From Pinus tabuliformis (taxonomy: Eukaryota; Streptophyta; Pinopsida; Pinales; Pinaceae): a stretch of DNA of 64,000 bases. A program made the position numbers and the translations under genes. The notes under the pieces were generated by a model. The model did not search any database and was not told the DNA's origin. It saw nothing but the letters and a program-made list of their open reading frames with translations. Below are positions 1-9,655 of the stretch, one piece after another. The stretch spans positions 141,834,605 through 141,898,604 of the forward strand of contig CM062808.1 in the NCBI GenBank assembly GCA_031772625.1, read 5' to 3'. The stretch's first letter is position 1; each line of letters starts with the position of its first letter.

Positions 1-415
1 TCATTCAACCGTTTATTCAGTACCCCCACCAAGTAATCTAATCGCTTCCTTCGATTGGAATCAACTAGCAAGATCCCGTCTTCCTTCTAATGTACCATTT
101 CGAATCATAGTACAAGTATACAAAATGATCGTGTCTAGCACTATCATAGATGAAGGGGCTTCAGTGAGTATCCTTTCCTCAAATACTTGGAAATCACTTG
201 GTTCGCCATCGCTTATGCCTGTTACACAAAATTTGTCAGGTTTTAACAAAGGAACCAGTCGACTGTTAGGGATCCTTCCGAAGTTGCCGATAACTTTGAA
301 AAGGAAAACCTTTCACTTGGACGTGAAGGTAGTCCAGGGACCGTTAGATTACAATCTACTCCTTGGACGTGACTATGTTTATAGCATGGAATCTATTGTT
401 TCCACACTCTTTTGA
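1..415 (+). pseudogene. Retropepsin-like protease domain of T2
   Basis: The translation carries the aspartic-protease signature in the form IIDEGASVSIL, followed by a flap-like region and the closing motif DYNLLLGRDY. It aligns by eye with the T1 protease at 7382-8149 (LIDEGASTCIM ... DYNLLLGRSW), which fixes the family as Tat-like Ty3/Gypsy. The enzyme would mature the Gag-Pol polyprotein inside virus-like particles. Weakly alignable linker sequence continues to about 600. The start lies left of the window. It belongs to a fossil element and is not expected to be functional. Confidence 0.75.
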
Positions 416-661
416 GTGATGTGTTTCCCGCATGAAAGCAAAATTGTCCAGCTTTTCGACCAACTTTCGTTTCCCGGTTCAAACACAGCTCCAAGTCAAA
501 CATCATCCCTAAATGGTCTCTTTGCATCAAGAGTGTCTCTTCAACCTTCATTCCATCCACCTGATTGCAGCGACTAGTCCGGTGAATGTAATGAAGTTTA
601 GGAAGCATGCACCCTAGTTTGTTTCGATAGACGAACCCAGCTAAAAAGATATGTTTCCCTA

Positions 662-1033
662 TAGGTTATGTGATTGGAAGTGTCATCTCACACCTTTCAC
701 CTTTGTCTATCTGATGGACAAAACCAAGGAAGTGTTTCGTCAGCTCCGCTGACAAAAATGATCCTACTTAACCGCAATCACTTCCATATGGTTACCTAGA
801 TACTCTCCTTTTCTCGATGCCTGGGGGCATGCAAACCTTTTTATGCAAGCGAAAAACAACCAATTTAATTTTTTAGCTTTTTATATTTTTTAGCTTTTTA
901 GTTTTTTCAACTTCTTAGGTTAGGTGATTGGTCTGATCCACCATTCACCTTTGTCGGCAGCGCATAGACAAAGAAAAGGAAGTGTTTGAACTGTTTCGCG
1001 GACAAAACTATCCTACCTAACCTCAGTAGTTCC
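662..1033 (+). repeat. Two diverged direct repeats in T2 non-coding DNA (662-785 and 917-1033)
   Basis: Both units begin AGGTTA(T/G)GTGATTGG, pass through a CACCTTTGTC segment, an AGGAAGTGTTT segment and a GCGGACAAAA-like segment, and end in a run close to CCTACTTAACC. They differ by many substitutions and small indels. The spacer is T-rich with the word TTTTTTAGCTTTTTA. I see no coding potential. Such repeats are common in Tat 3' regions. Confidence 0.6.
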
Positions 1034-1115
1034 TTAGCTTTCTAGTTTTCTTAGCTTTTTAGTTTGGTCGTTCCTAGTTCACATAAAAAGGAAATTGAGC
1101 ATATGTTATCGTAGA

Positions 1116-1263
1116 GTTCAAGCTCATTAAAAAATGAACCTATCAATGAGGGACATCTTTTGACCACTGCAATGAGCAATGTTATCGCATGGTTCGAGCT
1201 CATTAAAAAATAAACCTACCACTGTGCATAGTTTCTCCCAGTTCAAGCTCGTTAAAAAATGAA
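1116..1263 (+). repeat. Three related stem-loops with CTC(A/G)TTAAAAAA loops
   Basis: GTTCA at 1116-1120 pairs with TGAAC at 1135-1139 around the 14-nt loop AGCTCATTAAAAAA. A second, weaker copy sits at 1191-1216 (GGTT/AACC arms) and a third at 1242-1263 (TTCA/TGAA arms). The loop core is the same as in the longer hairpins of T1 (14.0-14.6 kb), T2 (17.0-17.4 kb) and the copy at 63.5-63.8 kb. Confidence 0.6.
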
Positions 1264-1362
1264 TCCACCCTCGGTAAATAACCTTTATGATTGCCCTGCT
1301 ATCAGCATTTTCAGCCTTAGTTGTGTTCCTACCATCACCTCCATTATTTTGGCCATCATACG

Positions 1363-2414
1363 TGTTACACTAAAATTTGTCACCATGACTATTTGCAGTT
1401 AGTATGGCTCCATCCACTGTCATACTATCCTCCTTGGCAAGCCTTGTACCTCTGCTCCTCATGTCAAACTCCAAGAAAAAGAGAAAAGTCCTTTAAAAGT
1501 CAATTAACTCTGGTTACGCAGTTTCTCTTAGCCTTACCTGCGTGTACGCACCTCAAGTTCACAATGCCTGCGTACTTGTACGCTCTGTATGTAAAGGGGT
1601 GGGTGCGTATCCCTGTAAAGGTCAAAAGGCGCGAGTTCTACTTCAAAAAAGTTACTTGTGGTCAAATCTAGAACATTCTAGAAGATGGTTTGACGTGTAT
1701 TGAGCGCCTCCAGATGGTTCATGCATCCCAAAGAAAGAGGAACTTATCCCATGAAGAGGGGAGCTATCCCATTGAAAGAGGGACTTATCCCATCCATGGT
1801 GGACCTGATTAACTTCCTCTAGAGCACTATAAATACAGGCATTGGGCCAGAGGGAGGAGAGGTTGAAAGCTGAACATTCCTAAGGGTAGATGCTGCTGGA
1901 ATTAGGACTTCCTTGTAGAGCTTGTGAGGAGAGATTCCCATCCTTTCTAGCTTCATTTGGAAGTGGGTGAGCTGATCAGAGTAAAGGAGAACTCTTGTTG
2001 GACCCTGGAAGGGACCTGCACAACACCAAGGCTGAGGTTGTAAGGTTTCTTTTGTTTCCTATTAATACAAATAAGTCCATTCTTCTCAACAATTTGTTAT
2101 TCATGAGTTGTTTCATATACTCCTTGGTCTGTATGTTAAATATGTTTTATTTTATGAGTTATTCAGGTGCTATTTAATCGTTTGCTTGTTAGTGAATGCA
2201 GGTTTCGAAGAGAAGGAGGAGCTCATCCGGATCGGCGAGGCTTGGCTGCTACAAACAGCGTTGAACTAAAGGTATGTTTTGAACACTTGATTACTTGTAT
2301 CGTAAATGCATATTTAGAGAAGGATAGTTCTTAATTGTCTTGTTTGTCACTAGAAACACTTTAGTTTCTAGGGAGGTCGGCTTTGTCCGCAAAATCGACT
2401 CTTTCCGCGTGACA
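1363..2414 (+). repeat. 5' LTR of T1
   Basis: It begins TGTTACAC and ends GCGTGACA, and it is the same length as the right copy at 15788-16839, with which it aligns without gaps. A TATA box lies at 1828-1835. Upstream of it is a cluster of GCGTAC/GTACGC words (about 1545-1615). Several of the differences from the right LTR are CG versus CA/TG, the signature of methylated cytosine decay. Confidence 0.95.
1828..1835 (+). promoter_or_regulatory. TATA box of the T1 5' LTR
   Basis: TATAAATA follows GAGCAC and precedes CAGGCATTGGG. The identical word lies at 16253-16260 in the 3' LTR. Position in the middle of the LTR fits a U3/R boundary shortly downstream. Confidence 0.7.
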
Positions 2415-2417
2415 AAA

Positions 2418-2435
2418 TGGCAACTCCACTGGGGA
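2418..2435 (+). other. Primer-binding site of T1
   Basis: TGGCAACTCCACTGGGGA starts three bases after the LTR end and begins with the TGG that pairs with a tRNA CCA tail. The word resembles the sites described for Tat/Ogre elements, which use a tRNA-Arg primer; the exact tRNA is inferred. Confidence 0.7.
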
Positions 2436-4451
2436 ATCCATGAATGTGTTTGAGTTCTTTTTGATTTGTTATTTTGATTTGAGAAAGCGATCTTTTCTTT
2501 CTGGTTTTTGACTGTCTGACTGTGAATTTGGGTGGAATAGCTTAGGGTTAAGTTAGATTTTTATTTTTCTTTTTTTTGCCAGCAGTACGCAGCCTCTGAG
2601 TTAAGCACAGTGCGTACCTGTACGCACTGCAGCTTTGTGCACAAAGCGTACCCGCACCTGTGAAAACAGGTCGCCTGCATACCCCTGTCAAAAGTTGAGA
2701 AAATTCAATTTTTCCATTTTGCCTCTTAGATTTTGTTTTTAATTTTTTTTTACTGCCCAGATCCACTGGTTACCTGTCAGAGATCTTCACCTAAGCTTGT
2801 TTCGTTAGCGTCGAGGGTTTTAGTGAAATTCATAGAAGTTCTAGCCTTAGGGTCGATTTTTGCATTGGTCTTGTAGTGACTTTGGCTTGAGAAGTTGTCA
2901 AAACCTTGGATCTCCCTGGTCTTTTCAGTCTTCTTAGGAGTCGGACCTTTCATAAAATCTACCTTTGTGAGAAACCTACCTTTGTGTTGTCTCTTTGCGG
3001 AATTTCGAGAAAGTTTGTTGTTTAAACTGTGAATTTCATTCTTGAGAAAAAGAACAAAAGATTTTGATTTTTGTTTTTGACTGGTTTATGATTCTGCATG
3101 ATCTGGTCCTTGGTTGGATTGTGACCGAGTAAAACATCCTAGAATCATATTTTGTAGGCTTTTTCCTCATTAGATTTGCTTTTAGGTAAATTTCTCTTAA
3201 ATTTGCTTTTAGGTAAAATTGCTTTGATTTTCATAGATTTGTTAAAATTGATTTTTGTTAAAATAGTTTTATATGCTTTGTTAGTATAGGAAAAAATATA
3301 AAAACTCTTTTGAAAAAGTTTGCTTTAGTAGCATTTGAAGTCTTTGAAAGAGAAGGGAATTTTCGTGAAATAATTAGTGGTCATGTGTTGTATGCTGTTG
3401 GAAAAGATAAAGAGATTGTTTCCTTTATTGTCTTTGCCAAGAAAGTTGTCATTTTATAAATTTTGCATTCTCCAACTCTCTTAGCTAGGGGATTCATTGA
3501 AAAAGGAAAAATAGTTTAAATCATCCTAGGTGCATCTTTTTAGTGGATTTGAGTTGAGTCTACACACCATCGGTTTCATCTCCACTACCTTTTGTCTTAA
3601 AGAAAAACCATAAAATTAACGCTTAAAGTAAAATTGACATAGTAACTTTTTATTTACTAGGGCTCTAAAACACCAATATAGATCAGGCTAGTGTCTTGGA
3701 GTAGGAGAGTAATTAACTCTCCAAGACAGTAAAACCAAACAAGTAGCTCATCTTGTGGTAGGATAAATCCAACTATTACATTTACGCTCTGGGAAAGCTC
3801 CTCTTAAAGCAGAAGCACGAGATTGTGTCCAAACCAGTGAGAGGATCAATACTCCTTCATTGGGAACGACGCCAGATATACACGTACTACAAACGGTAAA
3901 CCTCGGATTAACCATTGTCGAGGATCCTGGGGTCACTTGTCGGTAAACCTTGGATTATTGTCAAGGAGCCGATAAGGGGATTGAGCTTGCTACTCTGCCC
4001 TTGCGTGTGTATCGGATCGTAGACTGTTCCCCCAGGTGTATTTGTTGCTTTTGGTGACCTTAGTGACCATTATCTTTAGGGTTCTACCCAAGGTGACGGT
4101 GGAGGGAAGATCCCACTGTACCTGGAACAGACGTCGGCTAGACTCACTTGGATTTTCTGGGGGGTTCACTTCACTCGAGACGGTTAAAAGTGGAGGAACT
4201 TGGTCCAGTCTATTCATTAAGCAGGTTGCCGGGGTAACTGTTTCACCCACCACTTCTGTACTGAATTCGACGATGTTGGATTTCATCACCAACTAGTGTT
4301 TTCGGTCTGGAAGGTTACTGTTTGTGCATGGTTTGACGCCCTAGATTCTTTAGGCGTATGATTCAAATTTGTTTGGTTCTTTAGAGACTTTAGGTGGTTT
4401 TCTTTGAGTTTTTACTTTGTTTGCGTGTGCAGTAGTTAAAAGTTTTTAACT
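2436..4451 (+). other. 2.0-kb untranslated leader of T1
   Basis: There is no convincing coding sequence here. It holds a cluster of GTACGC words (2583-2660), including the perfect inverted repeat CAGTGCGTAC-CT-GTACGCACTG at 2608-2629. Further on are two adjacent stem-loops with matching but different arms: CCTCG/CGAGG at 3901-3923 and CCTTG/CAAGG at 3948-3966. The rest is T-rich. Long leaders are typical of Tat/Ogre elements. Confidence 0.6.
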
Positions 4452-7061
4452 GTGGCTGAATTACCGAGACAGTCCCCTAGGATTTGGGGCCAGTCTCCTG
4501 AGGTTGTAATCGTGGCTGATTTGTTGAGGAGGTCTCGTAGACTTCGAGGCCAACCTCCCGAAGAGGTTCCGGGTCATTACGAAGGTTTGAAAGTCCTTGT
4601 AACTCCTAGTGGCAGTAAAGTAGGTTCACCTGAAGAAGGAGAGTCTTCATTGGTAGTTCATCCGGATTACCAAAGTTTAGAAACAGGTTATAATCCTGAA
4701 GCTATTGCAGTTTCTGAGCTTACTGGTAGTTTTTCATCTACTAGTGATATAGGCGAAGAACCTGAGATATCTGAACCTGTTACTCCAACTTCTAGTGTTC
4801 CTGATTCACCAAGGGTAGAAAGAGTCATCACCGAAAATCTTCCTTCTGGTTTGATAGCTATTGAAGAACTTGCTCCAGAAGAAGAAGAAATAGGCGTCCC
4901 TATCCCTGAAGGTCAACCTGTTATTGATCTAAGGGAGCGTGAATCCATTTTTTACAGTCCGCCTAGAAGTACTACTTGTTATCTTTCGTTAACTAATTAC
5001 TTAGACAACTCAGGGTCAAGTTTTTCTCCACCTCGTACTCCTTATCCGCCTGGAGGTTTTTATACTCCTGTAAATATGTCAGGTCAGTCGTCCACGTTTA
5101 CTCAATCGTCTGAATCTTTTTTGTACGGCGGTCCTTCTGTTCCCTCTGGTCATCAGTCACTTTCTGGTACTTTTGCTGGAGCATCTCCTCAACCCATTGA
5201 ACATGGGTTATTAACTGGAAACAATGGTAATAAACCGTTGGGTGTAGGAGACATTTACATGATGTCAGGTTCAATTCCCAGTTCTCAACCTCAAGGTGGC
5301 CAGTTACTGCCTGGGGGGCAATCTCAAGTAACGCCTGGGGGGCAACCTCAAGGTACGCAAATTGTATCTGGGGGGCAACCTCAAGGACAGTATGTACCTA
5401 TGGTACAGTACATTCCTCAAGGTCAACCCCAGCCTCAATTTGTACCCCAAGGTCAACCCCAGCCTCAATTTGTACCCCAGGGTCAACCTCAGTACCAATT
5501 TATACCTCAGGGTCAACCCCAGGTGCAGTACGTGCCTCAAGGGTATCAACCCCAAGGTCAGTACTTGAGTCAAGGTTACCAACCACCTCAAGGTCAATCT
5601 TATGTTCAAGGTATGGGAACTGTACCTTTCAATTATCAATCCTACCCTCAACCTGGTTACGGATCTCAATATCCTCAACCTGTTACGGGTCAATACCCAG
5701 AAATGAATATAGTGTGGGATCCATCGCAAGTTCAACAAGTGTTGCAGCCAAGTATACAGATGTCATCTCAAACTGGACAACCCTTAGTTTCTGGTTCACC
5801 CCAGCAACCAGTCCAGTCTAATATTCAAACTTTTGTACCTTCGGTAGTTACTCAGTCACCCATTGCACCTAGCACTCCATCTCAAACGACTGCTGCAACT
5901 ACCGCAACATCTGTTCAGTCTACCACACTTACTTCTGGAGTATCGACAGCTCCGGTTTCTACTGTCTCTGCAACCACCCCTCAGACATCTTTACCATTGT
6001 CTGGATCTACCATTCAAACTACGGTTCAGATGCCTGTAGGGCAACCTGGTTTAAGTACGGTTGTCACTACTCAACCACAATTCGCTTATCAACCGTACCA
6101 GGGACAGTATCAAGTCGGTCCTGCTGTCCAACAGCCAGTTTACCAGTATCAACCGTATCCTGGGTACACTTATCAACAACCTCAACAACCCCAGTACGGT
6201 CCGGTTAATCCTGGTTTCCCGGGAGGATACAATATCCCGAATGCGATACCTATTCCTAGTTATCCGGGGTATCCTCCTCCTGGGACTGGTCTTGTGACCC
6301 AGAGTTTCAGGGATCCTAATCGGCAATTACCGTTTATCGCAACTTTGGATTTACCAGACTTGTCGCGCCTGACGAATGATCCAATAAATTATCTTCCGTT
6401 CTGGCCGCCAATGCCAAATAAGTTGCCCAGTGACATACCCAAGTTCGAAGGTAAGTCTAGAGAGGACCCGTTGAATCATGTGATGACTTACCACCTCTGG
6501 TGTGCTTCTAATTCTATCTCGGATGATTTGATCCGCTTACGTCTTTTCCAGCGTACACTCATTGGTCTCGCGGCCAAGTGGTACATTGAGTTACCACGGG
6601 CCTCTTTTTATAATTTCAGCCAGTTAGCTACCTCGTTCCTAACTCATTTTCAGTTGCCGGTCAGATACGATAATGGCACCGAGTTACTAACTTCACTAAA
6701 ACAATCGACGTCCACTTATATTTCCGATCAAATCCATGAATGGAGACGTCGAAGAAGGTTAGTGAAAGTTTTTATCCTGGACCAAATCTTAGCTGAATGG
6801 TTTGTTAAATCATTATTGCCGAAGATTACTGAAGACGTAGCTAAGGCCAGAGTAGTTACTGAGGAGCAAGTGATTGCTCAAGCTCAGTACCTTGACTTAG
6901 TTTATACTCAGTCGGGTACGTTGCACGAAAAGATCCCAGATCTTCCTAAGACGAATCAAATCACTGTTGCTCCTTCGGGATCTCATGCTGCTGATGGCAT
7001 GATAGGTACGGTGAATACTAAAGTAAGAAGAAATCCTCAAAGAATTCTTCTCCTATTATAA
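4452..7061 (+). CDS. gag: Gag polyprotein of T1 with long Q/G/P-rich N-terminal extension
   Basis: The open frame is about 869 codons. The first ~270 residues are acidic and S/T/P-rich. About residues 275-620 form a low-complexity tract rich in Gln, Gly, Pro and Tyr, with tandem PQGQPQ-type units. About residues 640-810 are the retrotransposon Gag fold (IPKFEGKSREDPLNHVMTYH, then LIGLAAKWYIELP and FLTHFQ). Gag packages the RNA in cytoplasmic virus-like particles. The zinc knuckle lies just downstream. No ATG is present near the start of the frame, so the true translation start is uncertain. Part of a fossil element. Confidence 0.85.
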   Translation: MAELPRQSPRIWGQSPEVVIVADLLRRSRRLRGQPPEEVPGHYEGLKVLVTPSGSKVGSPEEGESSLVVHPDYQSLETGYNPEAIAVSELTGSFSSTSDIGEEPEISEPVTPTSSVPDSPRVERVITENLPSGLIAIEELAPEEEEIGVPIPEGQPVIDLRERESIFYSPPRSTTCYLSLTNYLDNSGSSFSPPRTPYPPGGFYTPVNMSGQSSTFTQSSESFLYGGPSVPSGHQSLSGTFAGASPQPIEHGLLTGNNGNKPLGVGDIYMMSGSIPSSQPQGGQLLPGGQSQVTPGGQPQGTQIVSGGQPQGQYVPMVQYIPQGQPQPQFVPQGQPQPQFVPQGQPQYQFIPQGQPQVQYVPQGYQPQGQYLSQGYQPPQGQSYVQGMGTVPFNYQSYPQPGYGSQYPQPVTGQYPEMNIVWDPSQVQQVLQPSIQMSSQTGQPLVSGSPQQPVQSNIQTFVPSVVTQSPIAPSTPSQTTAATTATSVQSTTLTSGVSTAPVSTVSATTPQTSLPLSGSTIQTTVQMPVGQPGLSTVVTTQPQFAYQPYQGQYQVGPAVQQPVYQYQPYPGYTYQQPQQPQYGPVNPGFPGGYNIPNAIPIPSYPGYPPPGTGLVTQSFRDPNRQLPFIATLDLPDLSRLTNDPINYLPFWPPMPNKLPSDIPKFEGKSREDPLNHVMTYHLWCASNSISDDLIRLRLFQRTLIGLAAKWYIELPRASFYNFSQLATSFLTHFQLPVRYDNGTELLTSLKQSTSTYISDQIHEWRRRRRLVKVFILDQILAEWFVKSLLPKITEDVAKARVVTEEQVIAQAQYLDLVYTQSGTLHEKIPDLPKTNQITVAPSGSHAADGMIGTVNTKVRRNPQRILLLL
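5281..5620 (+). repeat. Minisatellite-like coding repeats in T1 gag
   Basis: A 30-bp-scale unit encoding PQFVPQGQPQ is repeated in tandem (for example around 5425-5490), flanked by diverged versions (QYVPQG, QFIPQG, QYLSQG) and by three GGQPQG units upstream. The result is a compositionally prion-like stretch. Copy number probably changes by slippage. Confidence 0.8.
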
Positions 7062-7140
7062 CCTTACCGGACTCCCCGACAGGAGAATCTTCTCCTGAAG
7101 TTTCTGCCGATATTCACGCTGTAGAGTCATCTACGGCTAA

Positions 7141-7371
7141 ATCAAAAAACGGTGGGAAGAAGAAAGGCAAGAAGAAGAATAAAGCAGACAAAACTCCAAA
7201 GGAGAAAACTGAGAAGACGGAAACCAATGACGAAAAGCGCAAACCTCGTTATCCTTGTCTTATTTGTGAAGAGGATCATTTTACGAGAGATTGCCCTCAT
7301 CGGGCAGAGGTTGTGAAAATCGTCAAAGGTTCCCCAACTCCTACTGTTTTGAAAGATCCATTTCCAAAGTA
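7141..7371 (+). CDS. Lys-rich linker and CCHC zinc knuckle of T1 Gag
   Basis: A basic run (KSKNGGKKKGKKK) leads into the zinc knuckle CLICEEDHFTRDC, with coding for its first Cys at 7256-7258. This is a compact CX2CX3HX4C version of the nucleocapsid knuckle. It would bind genomic RNA. It lies between the Gag core and the protease, as expected in Ty3/Gypsy. Confidence 0.75.
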
Positions 7372-7381
7372 GGAGAGTAAG

Positions 7382-8149
7382 ATGATAGGTTCTTCCTCGA
7401 GTGCCAGTGAAGAACCCATATTGATGATGTCTCATGTACGGATTGCGACTCGGTCACACGATTATGGTAGTAAGAGTCCTGTTGATGGCAAAGAAGCAAA
7501 ATCTTCTCATTCTAATCCATCAACCTCAGCTCCCGGTTCCGATCCACTACAAATCGAGAAACCTAACCCGGACTTAGTAATCAAACCGCCTGCCAAGGGT
7601 ATACTTCGAAAGTCTGCTTTCAATCCAAATGCGAGAGCGGCCCAGAATTATAACATTGTTGAGGACTTAGCTGTTTCACCCTCAGCAATGTCAGCTTTGG
7701 AAGTGCTGCAATCATGCCCAGCACAATGCAAATTACTTTTGTCGGCTATGGGAGCTGTTGATGCTCAGGACCCGAACCTAATAATCTTTGACCTAGAAAA
7801 TAGTACACCGCGGTTGCCTCATCAGATGGCTTTCCAGATCCCAGTGATAGTCAAAAACAGGCCTATTCATCAGACTCTAATTGATGAGGGAGCTTCCACA
7901 TGTATTATGTCGATACAGTGTTGGAGATCGCTTGGTTCTCCTTCACTGAATCAATCCCCGACAATTCTTAAGGCCTTTGATGGCTGTGGGTTTCATCCGT
8001 TTGGCATTCTACAGGAATTGCCTATAGGGGTTGAAGAAAAAACTGTTAGTCTGGATGTGGAGGTGGTTGATGCCCCTCTAGACTACAACCTTCTCTTGGG
8101 TCGCAGTTGGTCTTACGCTATGACAGCGGTCGTTTCATCGGTCTTCTGA
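7382..8149 (+). CDS. Protease region of T1
   Basis: A 255-codon open frame. About 140 N-terminal residues form a linker. Then come a strand leading to the catalytic motif LIDEGASTCIM, a flap region around KAFDGCGFHPFGI, and the closing motif DYNLLLGRSW. This is a retropepsin-type aspartic protease working as a dimer to cut Gag-Pol. In Tat elements Gag-Pol is normally one polyprotein. The related domain of T2 lies at 1-415. Confidence 0.85.
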   Translation: MIGSSSSASEEPILMMSHVRIATRSHDYGSKSPVDGKEAKSSHSNPSTSAPGSDPLQIEKPNPDLVIKPPAKGILRKSAFNPNARAAQNYNIVEDLAVSPSAMSALEVLQSCPAQCKLLLSAMGAVDAQDPNLIIFDLENSTPRLPHQMAFQIPVIVKNRPIHQTLIDEGASTCIMSIQCWRSLGSPSLNQSPTILKAFDGCGFHPFGILQELPIGVEEKTVSLDVEVVDAPLDYNLLLGRSWSYAMTAVVSSVF

Positions 8150-8521
8150 GTTATAAAGTTTCCACATAATGGCAAGATCGTAACAATAGACCAACTGGCT
8201 TACTTCTCGTCCGACCCAGCCTCTTCAGAAACTATCCAGCATGTTGGTAAAACGACTATCCCTTATAAGGATGTTGGAGTAGGATTAGTTAAAGATTCCG
8301 GTTTACTGGGAACTTTTCCTTTTCCTCCAATCAACACAGTGTCTTCATTTGCATCCATTCATATGATTACATCAGACACCATTGTTTACGATGATCCTTG
8401 GATTGTCCCATCTGAATCTGAGATAGACTCATTTGGTGATGCTATGCCTTTGAGTCCATATGAAATTGCTTATGAAGCCGTGTAGTCTTTTACCAACCCG
8501 CATTCAACCGAAATCGAGCAA

Positions 8522-9643
8522 ATGAATGTGGTCCGTGAGGAATCACTTTTCACATCAACCTCAGAGCTAATAGCGTTTCCCGAAATTGTGTCATCTGACG
8601 AGCAACTTCGTGAAGTCCTATGCGTAGACGATTTACCATGGGAAGATCTTCATCACAGATCTTCGTTTTTACCTGAGGATGATGGTTTTGAAAATGATTT
8701 CTCATCAATATTTACAGCTGAATATGTCAAAGACGCTCAGAATCCAATGAAACATCCTGATTCAGAGCTGAATTTGGGAAACATTTCTCGAACTATTCCC
8801 ATTGACATTTCAGTCAAACCTGGAGTTCTTGAGAACATTCATATAGGTGCCTCGTGTACAGATGACGAAATTCAAACATACAAGGCCCTATTCCAAGAAT
8901 TCTGCGACGTGTTTGCCTGGTCATATGAGGAAATGCCAGGAATCGATCCCTCAATTGTTGTCCATGAAATCAAGACTTACCCGGACGCTAAACCCGTCCG
9001 GCAACGTCTGCGTCAGATTCACCCACGAAAAGCGGCTGCAATCAAAGTAGAAGTAGAGAAGTTGTTGAAAGCAGGTTTCATTTATCCGATCCCGTTAACG
9101 GATTGGGTATCGAATATTGTTCCGGTTAATAAAAAACAGGGAACAATAAGAATATGCATCGACTATAGGGATATTAATCGTGCTTGTCCAAAAGACAACT
9201 ATCCAACACCCTATATCGATCAAATAATTGATGATTGTGCCGGCAGTGAAATATTTTCCTTTATGGACGGTTTTTCCGGCTACAATCAAATCAACATTCT
9301 ACCTGCCGATCAACCAAAAACGGCTTTCATTTGTCCATGGGGGACATTTGCTTATTGCAAATTACCTTTTGGGCTTAAGAATGCTGGAGCAACTTTTCAA
9401 AGGGCGATGTCTTATGCGTTTCATGACATCAAGCACATTGTGCAACCGTATCTCGATGATCTGCCTGCTCATTCTTTACATCGAGCTGATCACCTTGTCC
9501 ATTTACGAGCAATCTTCATGAGGTGTAGGCATTATCGAATTCAGTTGAACCCACACAAATGTGTCTTCTGTATCGAAGTGGGACGATTGCTAGGATTTGT
9601 AGTTTCAAAAGCCGGTATTCGCGTCGATCCCTCGAAAGTATAG
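8522..9643 (+). CDS. pol: Reverse transcriptase of T1
   Basis: A 373-codon open frame. After a ~110-residue linker, the Ty3/Gypsy RT blocks appear in order: EIKTYPDAKPVRQRLRQIHP, GFIYPIPLTDWVSNIVPVNK, RICIDYRDINRACPKDNYP, FSFMDGFSGYNQI, TAFICPWGTFAYCKLPFGL, NAGATFQRAM, and the catalytic block YLDD. The connection region follows from 9656. RT copies element RNA into DNA in the particle, primed by the tRNA at 2418. Part of a fossil. Confidence 0.9.
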   Translation: MNVVREESLFTSTSELIAFPEIVSSDEQLREVLCVDDLPWEDLHHRSSFLPEDDGFENDFSSIFTAEYVKDAQNPMKHPDSELNLGNISRTIPIDISVKPGVLENIHIGASCTDDEIQTYKALFQEFCDVFAWSYEEMPGIDPSIVVHEIKTYPDAKPVRQRLRQIHPRKAAAIKVEVEKLLKAGFIYPIPLTDWVSNIVPVNKKQGTIRICIDYRDINRACPKDNYPTPYIDQIIDDCAGSEIFSFMDGFSGYNQINILPADQPKTAFICPWGTFAYCKLPFGLKNAGATFQRAMSYAFHDIKHIVQPYLDDLPAHSLHRADHLVHLRAIFMRCRHYRIQLNPHKCVFCIEVGRLLGFVVSKAGIRVDPSKV

Positions 9644-9655
9644 GCTATCATCAAA

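Larger units (their letters stand above)
1..1362 (+). mobile_element. Older Tat-lineage Ty3/Gypsy element (T2), internal part left of the T1 insertion
   Basis: This is the left half of an element whose right half resumes at 16840. It opens with protease-like coding sequence related to the T1 protease, followed by about 750 bp of non-coding DNA with diverged direct repeats and small stem-loops like those in the T1 3' region. No RT or integrase is recognisable between the protease and the 3' region, so this looks like a shortened, non-autonomous copy. Continuity with 16840 onward is supported by the T1 target duplication and by a paralogous uninterrupted version near 63944. The 5' end lies outside the window. 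It is broken and older than T1. Confidence 0.8.

Noticed and set aside
1995-2177. 60-codon open frame found in both T1 LTRs (also 16420-16602)
   Set aside because: It lies wholly within the LTR and is duplicated because the LTR is; no codon-like pattern of differences.
2418-2435. tRNA gene
   Set aside because: It is a primer-binding site, only complementary to a tRNA 3' end; no cloverleaf around it. The same applies to 42919-42937, 51955-51966 and 52460-52470.
5304-5738. Antisense open frame of 144 codons rich in Leu/Arg
   Set aside because: It is the mirror of the Q/G/P-rich gag repeats; no start context or domain.
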